Program-made: the position numbers and the translations under genes
Part shown: in pieces, positions 1 through 9,177 of the stretch
Numbering within the stretch: the first letter of the stretch is position 1
Layout: every line of letters starts with the position of its first letter
Notes under the pieces: model-generated
Databases searched by the model: none
What the model saw: only the letters and a program-made list of their open reading frames with translations
What the model was told of the DNA's origin: nothing
Assembly (NCBI RefSeq): GCF_000407185.1
Contig: NZ_KE136481.1
Span: forward strand, 1,774,136 to 1,838,135
Origin: Enterococcus malodoratus ATCC 43197
GTDB lineage: Bacteria; Bacillota; Bacilli; Lactobacillales; Enterococcaceae
Direction: 5' to 3'
DNA length: 64,000 nt

Positions 1-271
1 TTTTAACGTAGTCCGCGTGTCCTGGGCAGTCAACGTGAGCATAGTGACGGTTGTCAGTTTCATACTCAACGTGAGCAGTGTTAATAGTGATTCCGCGTTC
101 GCGTTCTTCTGGAGCACCATCAATTTGTGCGTAATCCATAGCAGTCGCGCCGCCTTTTTTAGCAAGTACAGTTGTAATTGCTGCTGTTAAAGTAGTTTTA
201 CCATGGTCAACGTGTCCGATAGTACCAATGTTAACATGGGGTTTTGAACGGTCAAATTTTTCTTTAGCCAT
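1..271 (-). CDS. tuf: Elongation factor Tu, N-terminal part (runs off the window)
   Basis: EF-Tu is the GTPase that delivers aminoacyl-tRNA to the ribosome. The first 90 codons are present on the minus strand, starting at the ATG at 271 ([16 protein letters not shown]). The P-loop GHVDHGKTT, the switch I end RGITI and the DxPGH motif (DCPGHADYV) are all visible. The gene is the last one of the rpsL-rpsG-fusA-tuf str operon, 161 bases after fusA, and continues beyond base 1. An AGGAGG-type ribosome binding site precedes the start. Identification is certain; only completeness is unknown. Confidence 0.97.
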   Translation of the reverse strand, partial: MAKEKFDRSKPHVNIGTIGHVDHGKTTLTAAITTVLAKKGGATAMDYAQIDGAPEERERGITINTAHVEYETDNRHYAHVDCPGHADYVK

Positions 272-432
272 TTAAAATGTTCCTCCTAAATGAGTTTTGT
301 TTTTTATTCTGATAGGTCCGTACCGCAGAAGCGATACGAGCCCATATCATCAGTTAATTATTTTACATGAAATACTGTTAAAAATATAGGTCTTTTACTA
401 GAAACCTGCCAAAATCAATTGACTTTTAAGAA

Positions 433-2517
433 TTATTCAGCTTTGCCGCCGTTTTTCTTAATAATCTCTTCTTGAACAGATTTTGGTACATCTTCATAGT
501 GGTCAAAGACCATCATGAATGTTCCGCGTCCTTGAGTAGAAGAACGAAGCGTTGTTGCGTAACCGAACATTTCAGCTAACGGTACAATAGCGTTAACGAT
601 TTGTGCGTTACCATGAGCTTCCATACCTTCAACACGACCACGACGAGCAGTTACGTGACCCATAACATCACCTAAGTAATCTTCTGGAACAGTAATCGTA
701 ACCTTCATCATTGGTTCAAGAATCGCAGGGCTAGCTTTCTTCGCAGCAGCACGGAGCGCCATAGACGCAGCTACACGGAAGGCCGTTTCATTCGAATCGA
801 CATCATGGTATGAACCATCATAAAGTTTCGCTTTAATATCAACCAATGGATAACCAGCTAGTACACCGTTTGCCATTGAATCTTCTAATCCCTTTTCAAC
901 TGCTGGAATGTATTCACGAGGAACCACACCACCGACAATTGCATTTTCAAATTCAAAGCCGGCACCTTCTTCGTTTGGCGTAAATTCGATCCATACGTGA
1001 CCGTATTGACCTTTACCACCAGACTGACGTACAAACTTACCTTCTGCATTTGTCGCAGCACGGAATGTTTCACGATAAGATACTTGAGGCGCACCAACGT
1101 TTGCCTCTACTTTAAATTCACGACGCATACGGTCGACCAAAACGTCCAAGTGAAGTTCACCCATACCAGCGATAACAGTTTCGCCAGTTTCAACGTTTGT
1201 TTCAACGCGGAATGATGGATCTTCTTCAGCAAGTTTTTGTAATGCAATACCCATTTTATCTTGGTCAGCTTTTGATTTTGGTTCAACAGCAACTTCGATA
1301 ACTGGATCAGGGAATTCGATAGATTCTAAAATAACTGGTGCATCTTCAGCACAAAGTGTATCCCCAGTTGTTGTATCTTTCAATCCAACAGCGGCAGCGA
1401 TATCACCTGAGTAAACTGTATCGATTTCTTTACGAGTATTTGCATGCATTTGCAAGATACGACCAATACGTTCACGTTTGCCTTTAGATGCGTTCAAAAC
1501 GTATGAACCAGAGTTTAAAACACCTGAATAAACACGGAAGAATGTTAAACGACCTACGAATGGGTCAGTCATAACTTTAAACGCTAGTGATGAGAATGGA
1601 GCTGAATCATCAGCCGGACGTTCAGTTTCTTCGTCAGTTTTAGGGTTAAAACCTTTGATTGCAGGTACGTCAGTAGGTGCTGGAAGATAGTCAATGACTG
1701 CATCCAACATCAATTGAACCCCTTTATTTTTGAATGCTGATCCACATAAAACTGGATAGAAATCAACAGCTAGTGTAGCTTTACGGATACCCGCTTTTAA
1801 TTCTTCATCAGTGATTTCTTCACCTTCTAAGAATTTCATCATTAGGTCTTCATCAGTATCAGCAACTGCTTCAACTAATTTTTCACGCCATTCTTCAGCT
1901 AACTCTTGATAATCTGCAGGGATTTCAGTCTCTTGGATTTCAGTCCCTAAATCATTTGTGTAGATTTCAGCTTTCATTTTAACTAGGTCGATAATACCAG
2001 TGAAGTCATCTTCAGCACCAATTGGTAATTGGATTGGATGAGCATTCGCTTGTAAACGATCATGTAAAGTGCTCACTGAATAAAGGAAGTCCGCACCGAT
2101 TTTATCCATTTTGTTACAGAATACAATACGTGGTACAGCGTATTCTGTTGCTTGACGCCAAACAGTTTCTGTTTGTGGTTCTACACCTGATTGTGAGTCC
2201 AACACAGTTACCGCACCGTCAAGAACACGTAATGAACGTTGAACTTCAATTGTGAAGTCCACGTGTCCTGGGGTATCAATAATATTTACGCGGTGACCCT
2301 TCCATTGTGCAGTTGTTGCAGCAGAAGTGATCGTGATACCACGTTCTTGTTCTTGTTCCATCCAGTCCATTTGAGAAGCGCCTTCGTGGGTTTCACCAAT
2401 TTTATGGATTTTACCAGTGTAGTACAAGATACGCTCAGTTGCTGTAGTTTTACCTGCATCAACGTGGGCCATGATCCCGATATTACGAGTATTGTCTAGA
2501 GAAAATTCTCTTGCCAT
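433..2517 (-). CDS. fusA: Elongation factor G
   Basis: EF-G, 694 residues, is the cytosolic GTPase that drives translocation on the ribosome and, with RRF, ribosome recycling. Domain I holds the P-loop AHVDAGKTT near residue 17, [17 protein letters not shown] and NKMDK. Domains II to V follow at the usual full length. It is the third gene of the str operon, between rpsG and tuf. The start [12 protein letters not shown] has a GAGGAG site about 11 bases upstream, slightly far. An 80-base gap to rpsG contains a hairpin. No truncation or unusual feature is seen. Confidence 0.98.
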   Translation of the reverse strand: MAREFSLDNTRNIGIMAHVDAGKTTATERILYYTGKIHKIGETHEGASQMDWMEQEQERGITITSAATTAQWKGHRVNIIDTPGHVDFTIEVQRSLRVLDGAVTVLDSQSGVEPQTETVWRQATEYAVPRIVFCNKMDKIGADFLYSVSTLHDRLQANAHPIQLPIGAEDDFTGIIDLVKMKAEIYTNDLGTEIQETEIPADYQELAEEWREKLVEAVADTDEDLMMKFLEGEEITDEELKAGIRKATLAVDFYPVLCGSAFKNKGVQLMLDAVIDYLPAPTDVPAIKGFNPKTDEETERPADDSAPFSSLAFKVMTDPFVGRLTFFRVYSGVLNSGSYVLNASKGKRERIGRILQMHANTRKEIDTVYSGDIAAAVGLKDTTTGDTLCAEDAPVILESIEFPDPVIEVAVEPKSKADQDKMGIALQKLAEEDPSFRVETNVETGETVIAGMGELHLDVLVDRMRREFKVEANVGAPQVSYRETFRAATNAEGKFVRQSGGKGQYGHVWIEFTPNEEGAGFEFENAIVGGVVPREYIPAVEKGLEDSMANGVLAGYPLVDIKAKLYDGSYHDVDSNETAFRVAASMALRAAAKKASPAILEPMMKVTITVPEDYLGDVMGHVTARRGRVEGMEAHGNAQIVNAIVPLAEMFGYATTLRSSTQGRGTFMMVFDHYEDVPKSVQEEIIKKNGGKAE

Positions 2518-2563
2518 TTCTTTGTTTGCTCCTCTCTTAAATTGAAATTAGTATTGTTGAGTC

Positions 2564-2595
2564 GTTTTTCTGCCAACTTTCGTCGGCAGAAAAAA
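2564..2595 (-). other. Hairpin between rpsG and fusA
   Basis: A 10 to 11 base inverted repeat (TTTTTCTGCC / GGCAGAAAAA) forms a stem just after the rpsG stop codon. It lacks a terminal U-run in the minus direction, so it is more likely an mRNA stability or processing element, or a weak attenuator, inside the operon than a terminator. This reading is inference. Confidence 0.4.
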
Positions 2596-2597
2596 TC

Positions 2598-3068
2598 TTA
2601 CCAACGATAATGAGCAAATGCACGGTTGGCTTCCGCCATTTTGTGTGTATCTTCGCGTTTTTTAACAGAAGCACCAGTGTTATTAGCAGCATCCATAAGT
2701 TCTTTCGCTAAGCGTTCTTCCATTGTATGTTCGCCGCGTAAACGAGCGAAGTTAACAACCCAACGCAATCCCAATGTAGTACGACGTTCTGGACGTACTT
2801 CAACGGGTACTTGATAGTTAGAACCCCCAACCCGGCGAGCTTTAACTTCTAATACAGGCATAATATTCTCCATTGCTTGTTCGAAAACTTCCAATGGATC
2901 ATTTCCTGTTGATTCTTTAATTGTGCTAAAAGCATTGTATACGATATTTGAAGCAGTACCACGTTTGCCGTCAACCATTACACGGTTGATTAAACGAGTT
3001 ACTAACTTAGAGTTATACATAGGATCTGGCAAAACATCACGTTTTGCAATCATTCCTTTACGAGTCAT
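2598..3068 (-). CDS. rpsG: 30S ribosomal protein S7
   Basis: S7, 156 residues, is the primary 16S rRNA binder that nucleates assembly of the 30S head. It begins [16 protein letters not shown] and ends RAFAHYRW, as is typical for the family and at the standard length. It is the second gene of the str operon, 44 bases after rpsL, with an AAGGAGGAG ribosome binding site. In other bacteria S7 binds str mRNA to autoregulate; no specific site was identified here. Confidence 0.98.
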   Translation of the reverse strand: MTRKGMIAKRDVLPDPMYNSKLVTRLINRVMVDGKRGTASNIVYNAFSTIKESTGNDPLEVFEQAMENIMPVLEVKARRVGGSNYQVPVEVRPERRTTLGLRWVVNFARLRGEHTMEERLAKELMDAANNTGASVKKREDTHKMAEANRAFAHYRW

Positions 3069-3112
3069 ACGTAACTCCTCCTTCCGAAAATATGTCTTAT
3101 CTATTCGTTTGA

Positions 3113-3526
3113 TTAAGCTTTAGGTTTTTTAGTACCGTATTTAGAACGGCTTTGTTTACGATCGTTTACACCGGCAGTGTCTAGTGCGCCACGAACGATA
3201 TGGTAACGTACCCCTGGTAAATCTTTTACACGTCCACCACGTAATAGAACAACACTATGTTCTTGTAGGTTATGGCCGATACCTGGAATATAAGCTGTTA
3301 CTTCAATCAAGTTTGACAAACGAACACGAGCATACTTACGTAACGCTGAGTTAGGTTTCTTAGGTGTCATAGTCCCCACACGTGTACAAACTCCACGTTT
3401 TTGTGGTGAGTTCACGTTTGTTTGAGCTTTTTTAAAGCTATTATATCCTTTGTTCAATGCTGGTGAATTTGATTTTTCCACCTTTGATTTACGAGGTTTA
3501 CGTACTAATTGGTTAATTGTAGGCAT
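3113..3526 (-). CDS. rpsL: 30S ribosomal protein S12
   Basis: S12, 137 residues, sits at the 30S decoding centre. The conserved [11 protein letters not shown] and [13 protein letters not shown] segments are present, with lysines at the two positions where substitutions commonly give streptomycin resistance, so the sequence looks like the sensitive wild type. The length fits the Gram-positive form with a short N-terminal insertion. It is the first gene of the str operon, with an AAGGAGG site 8 bases before the ATG and a strong promoter about 160 bases upstream. Confidence 0.98.
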   Translation of the reverse strand: MPTINQLVRKPRKSKVEKSNSPALNKGYNSFKKAQTNVNSPQKRGVCTRVGTMTPKKPNSALRKYARVRLSNLIEVTAYIPGIGHNLQEHSVVLLRGGRVKDLPGVRYHIVRGALDTAGVNDRKQSRSKYGTKKPKA

Positions 3527-3686
3527 TCCTTGTTTCCTCCTTCCTCGATTCGCTTTCTAGTACCACACATCCTGGTGGTTCTTTTTCGGCGATAAAAAAT
3601 AATGCATCCCTGCATTCTCTATCAAGCGTACCTTGACACAGTCAGCACGTCCCATTCGAGAGACCTGTTCACAAAGCACCTTTGAT

Positions 3687-3715
3687 AGCATACCACGGTT
3701 GGATTTTACTGTCAA
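3687..3715 (-). promoter_or_regulatory. Promoter of the str operon (rpsL)
   Basis: The minus strand reads TTGACA (3715-3710), a 17-base spacer and TATGCT (3692-3687), a near-consensus vegetative sigma promoter. Transcription should start near 3680, giving a leader of about 155 bases before rpsL. The rest of the gap up to rpiA (3716-3934) is AT-rich with no other confident signal; a TACAAT at 3898-3903 may be the rpiA -10 but lacks a good -35. Confidence 0.75.
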
Positions 3716-3934
3716 CAAACATTCTGGACTTTTTTCTTCTTTTATTCTCAAGTAGTTTTTTTACATAAAATATTTGGACTAAGAAAAATTCCATTCTATT
3801 CCAATTGGCTTTTTTCCTCATAAAGACAGTAAGTAAAACGCATTCACTTTTTTGGTCTTTTTTACTGAAAAGGCTATCTTTTTTCTTTTTTTGCGATTAC
3901 AATGGACGTAACTTAGCAGAAGGTGGGATTTTCA

Positions 3935-4615
3935 ATGAATTTGAAAGAGTTAGTTGGGATCGAAGCAGCGAAATATGTCAAAGACGGGATGATTGTCGGA
4001 TTAGGAACTGGATCTACGGCTTATTACTTAGTAAAAGAATTAGGGCGTCGAGTAAACGAAGAAGGCTTGAAGATTACTGGTGTAGTAACTTCATCTAAAA
4101 CAGAGGAGCAAGCAAAAGAATTAGGCATTCCTCTGAAAGCTATCGATGATGTGGAATCCGTCGATCTTACTATTGATGGTGCAGATGAAATCAGCGATGA
4201 CTTCCAAGGTATCAAAGGCGGCGGCGCAGCTCTGCTTTTCGAGAAAGTGGTAGCAACTTATTCAAAAGACTGCATGTGGATCGTAGACGAAAGCAAGATG
4301 GTCAATAAACTGGGTAAATTCCCTTTACCAGTTGAAGTCGTACCATTTGGTAGTCATAACGTTTTTCGTTTATTTGAATCGCGCGGCTATACTCCGACTT
4401 GGCGCATGAATGACGCCAATGAATATTTGTTAACAGATGGCGGGCATTACATTATTGATCTGCACCTAGATACGATTGAAGATCCTCATGCATTAGCTGA
4501 AGAATTGGACGCTTGTGTGGGTGTTGTTGAGCACGGATTATTCATTGATATGATATCGCGTGTAATCGTCGGCACGCCAGAAGGGCCAAAAATCCTCGAA
4601 GTACCTGGAAAATAA
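3935..4615 (+). CDS. rpiA: Ribose-5-phosphate isomerase A
   Basis: RpiA, 226 residues, interconverts ribose 5-phosphate and ribulose 5-phosphate in the pentose phosphate pathway. [18 protein letters not shown] and the [11 protein letters not shown] motif with the catalytic-region lysine are visible. The ATG at 3935 is chosen over an upstream in-frame GTG at 3923 because AAGGTGG (3920-3926) is 8 bases before it and overlaps the GTG. The gene stands divergent from rpsL and is followed 131 bases later by gpmA, which has its own promoter. Confidence 0.96.
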   Translation: MNLKELVGIEAAKYVKDGMIVGLGTGSTAYYLVKELGRRVNEEGLKITGVVTSSKTEEQAKELGIPLKAIDDVESVDLTIDGADEISDDFQGIKGGGAALLFEKVVATYSKDCMWIVDESKMVNKLGKFPLPVEVVPFGSHNVFRLFESRGYTPTWRMNDANEYLLTDGGHYIIDLHLDTIEDPHALAEELDACVGVVEHGLFIDMISRVIVGTPEGPKILEVPGK

Positions 4616-4671
4616 TTTTTATAAAAATCCCTTTAAAGCTCGTGATTTGATAAAAAACACACTCAATTTAA

Positions 4672-4700
4672 TGGAAATCATGGCAGAAACATTGTACAAT
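4672..4700 (+). promoter_or_regulatory. Probable gpmA promoter
   Basis: TGGAAA (4672-4677), a 17-base spacer and TACAAT (4695-4700) lie 46 bases before the gpmA start. The -10 is good and the -35 moderate. No clear terminator separates rpiA from gpmA, so read-through is also possible. Confidence 0.5.
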
Positions 4701-4746
4701 GAATCAGGAATTGAAAATTTCAGAAATTTCAAAAGGAGAGAATGAT

Positions 4747-5433
4747 ATGCCAAAATTAGTTTTTTCTCGTCACGGCTTAAGTGAATGGAACAAATTGAAC
4801 CAATTTACAGGCTGGGCAGACGTTGATTTGGCTCCAGAAGGTGTCGAAGAAGCAAAAGAAGGCGGACGTAAAATTAAAGAAGCAGGAATTGAATTCGATG
4901 TAGCTTACACATCTGTTTTAACTCGTGCGATCAAAACTTGTGACTTGATTTTAGAATACTCTGATCAACTTTGGGTACCAACGATTAAATCTTGGCGCTT
5001 AAACGAACGTCACTATGGTAAATTGCAAGGATTGAACAAAAAAGAAACCGCTGAAAAATACGGTGACGAACAAGTTCATATCTGGCGCCGTTCATACGAC
5101 GTATTACCTCCATTGATGGAAGCTACTGACGAAGGTTCAGCAGCACAAGAACGTCGTTATGCAATGTTAGACCCTCGCGATATTCCTGGCGGCGAAAACC
5201 TAAAAGTTACTTTGGAACGTGCACTGCCTTTCTGGCAAGATGAAATCGCTCCTGCTTTGAAAGATGACAAAACTGTTTTAGTTGCTGCGCATGGTAATTC
5301 ATTGCGTGCATTAGCTAAACATATCGAAGGCATTTCTGATGCAGATATCATGGACTTAGAAATCCCAACAGGTCAACCATTGGTTTATGAATTAAACGAT
5401 GACCTAACAGTAGCTAAAAAATACTATTTATAA
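4747..5433 (+). CDS. gpmA: 2,3-bisphosphoglycerate-dependent phosphoglycerate mutase
   Basis: This 228-residue cytosolic glycolytic enzyme interconverts 3- and 2-phosphoglycerate. The catalytic histidine lies in [10 protein letters not shown] near residue 8, with ERHYG and the second active-site histidine in [10 protein letters not shown]. The start at 4747 is preceded by AAAAGGAGA; the longer reading frame from 4699 runs through the promoter and is rejected. A strong hairpin terminator follows immediately. Full family length. Confidence 0.97.
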   Translation: MPKLVFSRHGLSEWNKLNQFTGWADVDLAPEGVEEAKEGGRKIKEAGIEFDVAYTSVLTRAIKTCDLILEYSDQLWVPTIKSWRLNERHYGKLQGLNKKETAEKYGDEQVHIWRRSYDVLPPLMEATDEGSAAQERRYAMLDPRDIPGGENLKVTLERALPFWQDEIAPALKDDKTVLVAAHGNSLRALAKHIEGISDADIMDLEIPTGQPLVYELNDDLTVAKKYYL

Positions 5434-5440
5434 AATTCTC

Positions 5441-5467
5441 CCCGGCTCAATAATTGGGCCGGGTTTT
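5441..5467 (+). terminator. gpmA terminator
   Basis: CCCGGC and GCCGGG form a GC-rich stem around an 11-base loop, followed by TTTT. It lies 8 bases after the gpmA stop codon. Confidence 0.85.
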
Positions 5468-5473
5468 CTGTAT

Positions 5474-5517
5474 AAAAAAAGACATGAAAAGAAAAAATTC
5501 TTTTCATGTCTTTTTTT
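5474..5517. terminator. Bidirectional terminator between gpmA and tRNA-Leu
   Basis: A nearly perfect inverted repeat, GACATGAAAAGAA and TTCTTTTCATGTC, is flanked by A7 and T7. It can end transcription from either side and lies directly after the tRNA 3' end on the minus strand. Confidence 0.85.
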
Positions 5518-5518
5518 A

Positions 5519-5602
5519 TGCGGCCGAGAAGACTCGAACTTCCACGGTATTACTACCACTAGCGCCTGAAGCTAGCGCGTCTGCCAATTCCGCCACGACC
5601 GC
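5519..5602 (-). tRNA. tRNA-Leu, anticodon CAG
   Basis: On the minus strand the 84-base sequence begins GCGGTCG and ends CGGCCGCA, giving a full 7-base-pair acceptor stem with one G-U pair. A 5-base-pair anticodon stem CTAGC/GCTAG encloses the loop TTCAGGC, so the anticodon is CAG, reading the leucine codon CUG. A long variable arm and a GTTCGAGTC T-loop fit a class II leucine tRNA. CCA is not encoded. It stands alone, followed by a bidirectional terminator. Confidence 0.93.
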
Positions 5603-5650
5603 GATTATAAATCACTTCTTTATTTTAGCACAAAATAAAGATTTTAATAA

Positions 5651-5674
5651 AAAAAAACGCTGGGAAACCCAACG
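5651..5674 (-). terminator. udk terminator
   Basis: On the minus strand CGTTGGG-TTT-CCCAGCG followed by T9 lies immediately after the udk stop codon. Confidence 0.8.
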
Positions 5675-5676
5675 CT

Positions 5677-6303
5677 TTAATCATGATTCAAAAAACTTGC
5701 AACCTTTGTAGCAATCAAATCAATCGCTACATGATTTTCTCCGCCTTCTGGCACGATGATATCTGCATAACGTTTCGTTGGTTCAATAAATTGATGATAC
5801 ATCGGCTTCACTACGGTCAGATATTGATCAATCACTGAATCTAACGTTCGACCGCGTTCATTCATGTCACGCTTAATTCGACGAATGATTCGGGTATCGT
5901 CATCCGTATCCACGTAGATTTTTATATCCATCAAGTCTCGCAAGCGCTCGTCTTCCAAAATTAGAATACCTTCTACTATAATAACTTCCTTCGGTTCCTG
6001 TACATAAACTTGATCACTGCGTGTATGTGCTACGTAATCATAAATTGGTACTTCCACCGTTTGGTAACTCGTTAATCCTTTTAGATGCTCGATCAATAAA
6101 TCTGTGTCAAAGGCAAATGGATGGTCGTAATTTGTTTTTAATCGTTCATCAAAGCTGATACCGCTTTGGTCTTTATAATAAGAATCATGCTCCAACATCA
6201 TAATAGAATGATTTGGAAATCGATTGTAGATCGCACGACTGACACTCGTCTTCCCACTGCCTGAACCGCCTGTTACACCAATAATGATCGGCTTGTTTTT
6301 CAT
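5677..6303 (-). CDS. udk: Uridine kinase
   Basis: Uridine/cytidine kinase, 208 residues, phosphorylates uridine and cytidine to UMP and CMP in pyrimidine salvage. The Walker A motif [12 protein letters not shown] is at residues 9-20, and the lid region with [15 protein letters not shown] is present. The start has only a modest GAGG site 12 bases upstream. It is probably transcribed alone: a terminator follows and 71 bases separate it from the HAD gene upstream. Confidence 0.96.
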   Translation of the reverse strand: MKNKPIIIGVTGGSGSGKTSVSRAIYNRFPNHSIMMLEHDSYYKDQSGISFDERLKTNYDHPFAFDTDLLIEHLKGLTSYQTVEVPIYDYVAHTRSDQVYVQEPKEVIIVEGILILEDERLRDLMDIKIYVDTDDDTRIIRRIKRDMNERGRTLDSVIDQYLTVVKPMYHQFIEPTKRYADIIVPEGGENHVAIDLIATKVASFLNHD

Positions 6304-6374
6304 GCAAATAAAACCTCTTTCGTTTTTTCATTAGTCCTATTATAGCGAAACACCGTTAAATTGCTATTAAAAAC

Positions 6375-7061
6375 TCAAAATTCTTCTAAAATTTGATAGA
6401 GGTCGGTCAATTCTTTAATTTGAAATGTCGGTTTGATCTCATTTGGTTCTTGTTGTTGTGGATTCATCCAGATCGTATCAATGCCAGCCACTTGTCCGCC
6501 TTTGATATCTGAGGTTAAAGAATCACCAATGATCACCGTCTTTTCCTTATTCAAACGTGGAATCTCAGAAAAAACAATATCAAAAAATTCTTTCATCGGT
6601 TTATGAACACCCATTTCTTCAGAGATAAAGAATTTCTTGAAGTACGGTGCTAGACCCGATTTTTTCAACCGCTGATGCTGTGTTACGGAGACACCATTCG
6701 TCACGATGTAAAGGTCCTCTTTCTGACTTAGAGCTTCTACGACCTCTAGACTATTTGCGATCAATTGATACCCTTGATTCAAATACTGGCGATAACGTGC
6801 TTCGGTATTGGGTCCATCCACTTCTCGTTCATACTGTTCGAAAAATAAACGAAAGCGATTGTCTAGCAGCTCTTGGCGTGACAGCAAACCTGCTTCATGA
6901 TCGCGCCAAAAACCATGATTCATTTTTTTATAATTATTTTTTACTGATAATGAGGGTTCTACCCCCATATCTTGGAACAACCAGCTAAGCGCTTGTTCTT
7001 CCGCTGCTTTAAAATCTAGCAATGTATCATCAATATCAAATAAAATTGTCTCGTATCGCAT
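6375..7061 (-). CDS. HAD-family hydrolase, YjjG/YfnB type (probable 5'-nucleotidase)
   Basis: This 228-residue protein is a haloacid-dehalogenase phosphatase. Motif I is FDIDDTLLDF with the two catalytic aspartates, motif II the TNG, motif III the lysine of HKPMKEFFD and motif IV the acidic IIGDSLTSDIKGG. The helical cap between motifs I and II and the similarity to YjjG suggest pyrimidine nucleoside monophosphatase (house-cleaning) activity, which is inference. The ATG at 7061, 7 bases after GAAGG, is preferred over the TTG two codons earlier. It lies 11 bases after the pseudouridine synthase gene, so the two are probably co-transcribed. Confidence 0.88.
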   Translation of the reverse strand: MRYETILFDIDDTLLDFKAAEEQALSWLFQDMGVEPSLSVKNNYKKMNHGFWRDHEAGLLSRQELLDNRFRLFFEQYEREVDGPNTEARYRQYLNQGYQLIANSLEVVEALSQKEDLYIVTNGVSVTQHQRLKKSGLAPYFKKFFISEEMGVHKPMKEFFDIVFSEIPRLNKEKTVIIGDSLTSDIKGGQVAGIDTIWMNPQQQEPNEIKPTFQIKELTDLYQILEEF

Positions 7062-7072
7062 CTTCAAACCTT

Positions 7073-7789
7073 CTATCTAAAATATGATTTTAATTGTTGA
7101 AGCTCCTCTTGTGCCAGTGAACGATAGTCGCCTTGCGCCAAATCTTCCGGCAACTGTAGCGGTCCCATCGTAAGTCGCTTCAAACTTGTTACTTTTTTCC
7201 CACAAGCCAAAAACATTTTTTTGACTTGATGAAATTTTCCTTCTCGAATTGTCAGCAATACTTCCGAATGGCTCGGCTCAGAACTCAAAATTTCCAATTG
7301 TGCTGGCTGACAACGAATCCCTCCGTGAAAAACGATGCCTTCTTCAAATGCCGAGATATCTTCGTGTGTCACCATTTCATTGACCGTCGCACGATATGTT
7401 TTCGTTACCTTGGAGCCTGGTTGCAAAAGATCATACCCTAACTGGCCATTATCAGTCAAAAGTAATAACCCTGTTGTGTCACGATCCAAACGCCCGACCG
7501 GATACAAGTCGGCCGGACGTTCAGCTTTCGCGATCAATTCTATTACTGTTTGAAATTTCGAGTCGCTCTTCGCGGTTACAACACCTGCTGGTTTATTCAG
7601 TAAATAATAGACATGGTTCGTCTGCAGATTCTGACCATTAACCTGGATTTCATGCAGTTGGCTATCCACGTTGCGCTGCTGATTGAATTCAGCAACACCA
7701 TCAACAAAGACTTTCTTCATAAGAAACAAACGCTTCATTTCTTTGCGAGTTGTCGCTAAATTTTGTTCGATTACTTTGTCTAATCGCAT
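7073..7789 (-). CDS. Pseudouridine synthase, RsuA/RluB/E/F family
   Basis: This 238-residue enzyme isomerises uridine to pseudouridine in rRNA. An N-terminal S4 RNA-binding domain spans about residues 1-55; the catalytic domain carries the active aspartate in GRLDRDTTGLLLLTDNG. The length and domain pattern fit the 16S rRNA U516 enzyme RsuA, but family members differ in target. The ATG at 7789 with GAAGGAG 8 bases upstream is preferred; the longer frame to 7837 runs into the upstream terminator region. Confidence 0.9.
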   Translation of the reverse strand: MRLDKVIEQNLATTRKEMKRLFLMKKVFVDGVAEFNQQRNVDSQLHEIQVNGQNLQTNHVYYLLNKPAGVVTAKSDSKFQTVIELIAKAERPADLYPVGRLDRDTTGLLLLTDNGQLGYDLLQPGSKVTKTYRATVNEMVTHEDISAFEEGIVFHGGIRCQPAQLEILSSEPSHSEVLLTIREGKFHQVKKMFLACGKKVTSLKRLTMGPLQLPEDLAQGDYRSLAQEELQQLKSYFR

Positions 7790-7835
7790 TTTTGAAACTC
7801 CTTCAAATCTGACGGACTCATTATACCGAAATTTC

Positions 7836-7868
7836 AAAAAAAGACAAAACCACTTAGGTCTTGTCTTT
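7836..7868 (-). terminator. Terminator after the decayed small gene
   Basis: On the minus strand AAAGACAAGACC-TAAGT-GGTTTTGTCTTT is followed by further Ts. It lies 5 bases after the TAA at 7876-7874, which supports a transcript ending here before the RsuA-type gene. Confidence 0.75.
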
Positions 7869-7873
7869 ACATT

Positions 7874-8033
7874 TTATTCATTTTTGAGGGTAAACGTCAC
7901 ATCACCCAGATCTGTCATTGAGGTAAAGCTTTCGTCCTGACTAACCTTTAGTTGAAAAATTTTTTTCTTTCAAAATTCTCTTTGGTAACTTCTTAAACAA
8001 TCCCCCGTATGAAAGTCTTTTCTTAAACTTTTT
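7874..8033 (-). pseudogene. Decayed small gene (about 52 codons) with frameshift and lost start
   Basis: Two overlapping minus-strand frames join into one plausible small protein if one A is removed from the A7 run near 7962-7968. The first part is lysine-rich (KKFKKRLSYGGLFKKLPKRI), the second reads KVSQDESFTSMTDLGDVTFT and ends LKNE before TAA. The span from the first AAA codon to the stop is 160 bases, that is 53 codons plus one base. Upstream are AAAGGAG and a TTGCAA-17-TATTGA promoter, downstream a terminator, but no ATG, GTG or TTG stands at the right distance from the ribosome binding site. It may be a pseudogene, or a non-coding RNA of about 200 bases. No homology recognised. Confidence 0.35.
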
Positions 8034-8055
8034 GGCTTACTCCTTTTGTCTCTTT

Positions 8056-8084
8056 TCAATAAAGAAAAGGGATTATCCTTGCAA
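8056..8084 (-). promoter_or_regulatory. Minus-strand promoter facing the decayed gene
   Basis: TTGCAA (8084-8079), 17 bases, TATTGA (8061-8056) on the minus strand. Its -35 is the same palindromic TTGCAA hexamer used by the rplY promoter on the plus strand. Confidence 0.4.
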
Positions 8085-8107
8085 TTTCATGAGATACGTC
8101 CTAGAAT
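8079..8107 (+). promoter_or_regulatory. rplY promoter
   Basis: TTGCAA (8079-8084), a 17-base spacer and TAGAAT (8102-8107). The expected start near 8114 leaves an untranslated leader of about 235 bases before rplY, far longer than translation needs. Confidence 0.7.
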
Positions 8108-8113
8108 TTAATT

Positions 8114-8340
8114 ATACGAGTCAGAGATTCGTATGATTAAGTGAATCGACACTTCGGTGTCAAAGGTTTCTCATACACAGCGTTACGACCTGGTAGAGAA
8201 AGTTGAACTTAGACTTTTTTTGGACAGTTGTGTATTCGACTGTCTTTTTGCGTTTTCGCGAAGCCATTGTGCTGAGAATAACCCGTCACTTAAATAAAAT
8301 CTGTCTGAACAAACCACAGACAGTCACATTTTAAGGAGGA
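8114..8340 (+). promoter_or_regulatory. Structured 5' leader of rplY, candidate attenuator
   Basis: The leader contains a stem ATACGA/TCGTAT (8114-8134), a GACAC-TTCG-GTGTC tetraloop hairpin (8148-8161), a TTTCTC/GAGAAA helix, a complete intrinsic terminator (8222-8249) and a last hairpin CTGTCTG/CAGACAG (8301-8323) just before the AAGGAGG. The 5' arm of the terminator and that of the last hairpin share complementary GACAG/CTGTC segments, so alternative pairing is possible. L25 family proteins bind 5S rRNA and autoregulation of rplY is known in enterobacteria; feedback by L25/Ctc here is inference. Confidence 0.5.
8222..8249 (+). terminator. Terminator inside the rplY leader
   Basis: GGACAGT, a 10-base loop, ACTGTC and TTTTT. 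It lies about 100 bases before the rplY start, so transcription into rplY requires read-through or antitermination. Confidence 0.65.
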
Positions 8341-8348
8341 ATTTGGTT

Positions 8349-8966
8349 ATGGCAGTATCATTGAAAGTAGAAGAAAGAGCAACTCGTCCCCGTTCCGTTC
8401 GCAATCAATTGCGTCACGAAGGAAAAGTCCCTGCAGTCGTTAATGGTTACAAAGTAGAAAGCACACCTATCTCAATCGATGAACGTGACTTCTCAAAATT
8501 ATTGCGTGAAAATGGTGCAAACACTGTTTTTACAATTGAAATTGGCGGCAAAAAAGTAAATACTTTATTGCGCGGATCTCAAATGGATACTTTTACTCAT
8601 CGTTTAACTCACGTTGAATTATTATCAGTAAACTTATCAGAAGAAACAGAAGCAGAAACAGAAATCAACTTAGTTGGTGAATCTGCAGGCGTGAAAGCTG
8701 GCGGTGTATTAACTCAAACACTTTATACAGTAACTGTTTCCGCAACACCAGAAAAATTACCAGAAGGTATCGAAGTAGACATCTCTGGATTAGAAATTGG
8801 CGAATCGATCTCTATCGGCGACCTACCTAAAAACGCTGATTACACGATCGTAACGGATGCTGAAGAACAAATCGCAGCGATCCAAGAAGCTCAAGAACTT
8901 CCTGAAGAAGACGCTCCTGCTGAAGGCGCTGAACCAGAAGTCATCGGCGAATCAACGGAAGAATAG
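8349..8966 (+). CDS. rplY: 50S ribosomal protein L25 / general stress protein Ctc
   Basis: This 205-residue two-domain protein binds 5S rRNA; in Bacillus Ctc is stress-induced. The N-terminal L25 domain (about residues 1-95) includes RPRSVRNQLRHEGKVPAVV, and the C-terminal beta domain (about 95-185) includes LPEGIEVDISGLEIGESI; an acidic tail ends EVIGESTEE. The ATG at 8349 lies 8 bases after AAGGAGG; an in-frame TTG two codons earlier is rejected. It is monocistronic between its leader and a strong terminator. Confidence 0.95.
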   Translation: MAVSLKVEERATRPRSVRNQLRHEGKVPAVVNGYKVESTPISIDERDFSKLLRENGANTVFTIEIGGKKVNTLLRGSQMDTFTHRLTHVELLSVNLSEETEAETEINLVGESAGVKAGGVLTQTLYTVTVSATPEKLPEGIEVDISGLEIGESISIGDLPKNADYTIVTDAEEQIAAIQEAQELPEEDAPAEGAEPEVIGESTEE

Positions 8967-8977
8967 AAACTTAGCGG

Positions 8978-9012
8978 GGCATGCCGAAAGATATTTCGGC
9001 ATGCCTCTTTTT
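8978..9012 (+). terminator. rplY terminator
   Basis: GGCATGCCGAAA-GATA-TTTCGGCATGCC followed by TCTTTTT, a perfect 12-base-pair stem. Confidence 0.9.
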
Positions 9013-9177
9013 ATGGTATTAACTATCTCTTAACCTGATCAGCAATGTACGTTCTTTTACTTTTTCTTATATACCAAGCACAATGAGTGGTCTTTTTGGA
9101 AAAAAAGATTTACAATAAGTCACTACAAAGCTTACTTGTACTTTAAGTAAGTGATTCCAACTAAAGGAGGAAAATCT

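Noticed and set aside
3557-3751. 64-codon open frame in the rpsL leader on the minus strand
   Set aside because: It starts upstream of the predicted transcription start, spans the promoter itself and has no ribosome binding site.
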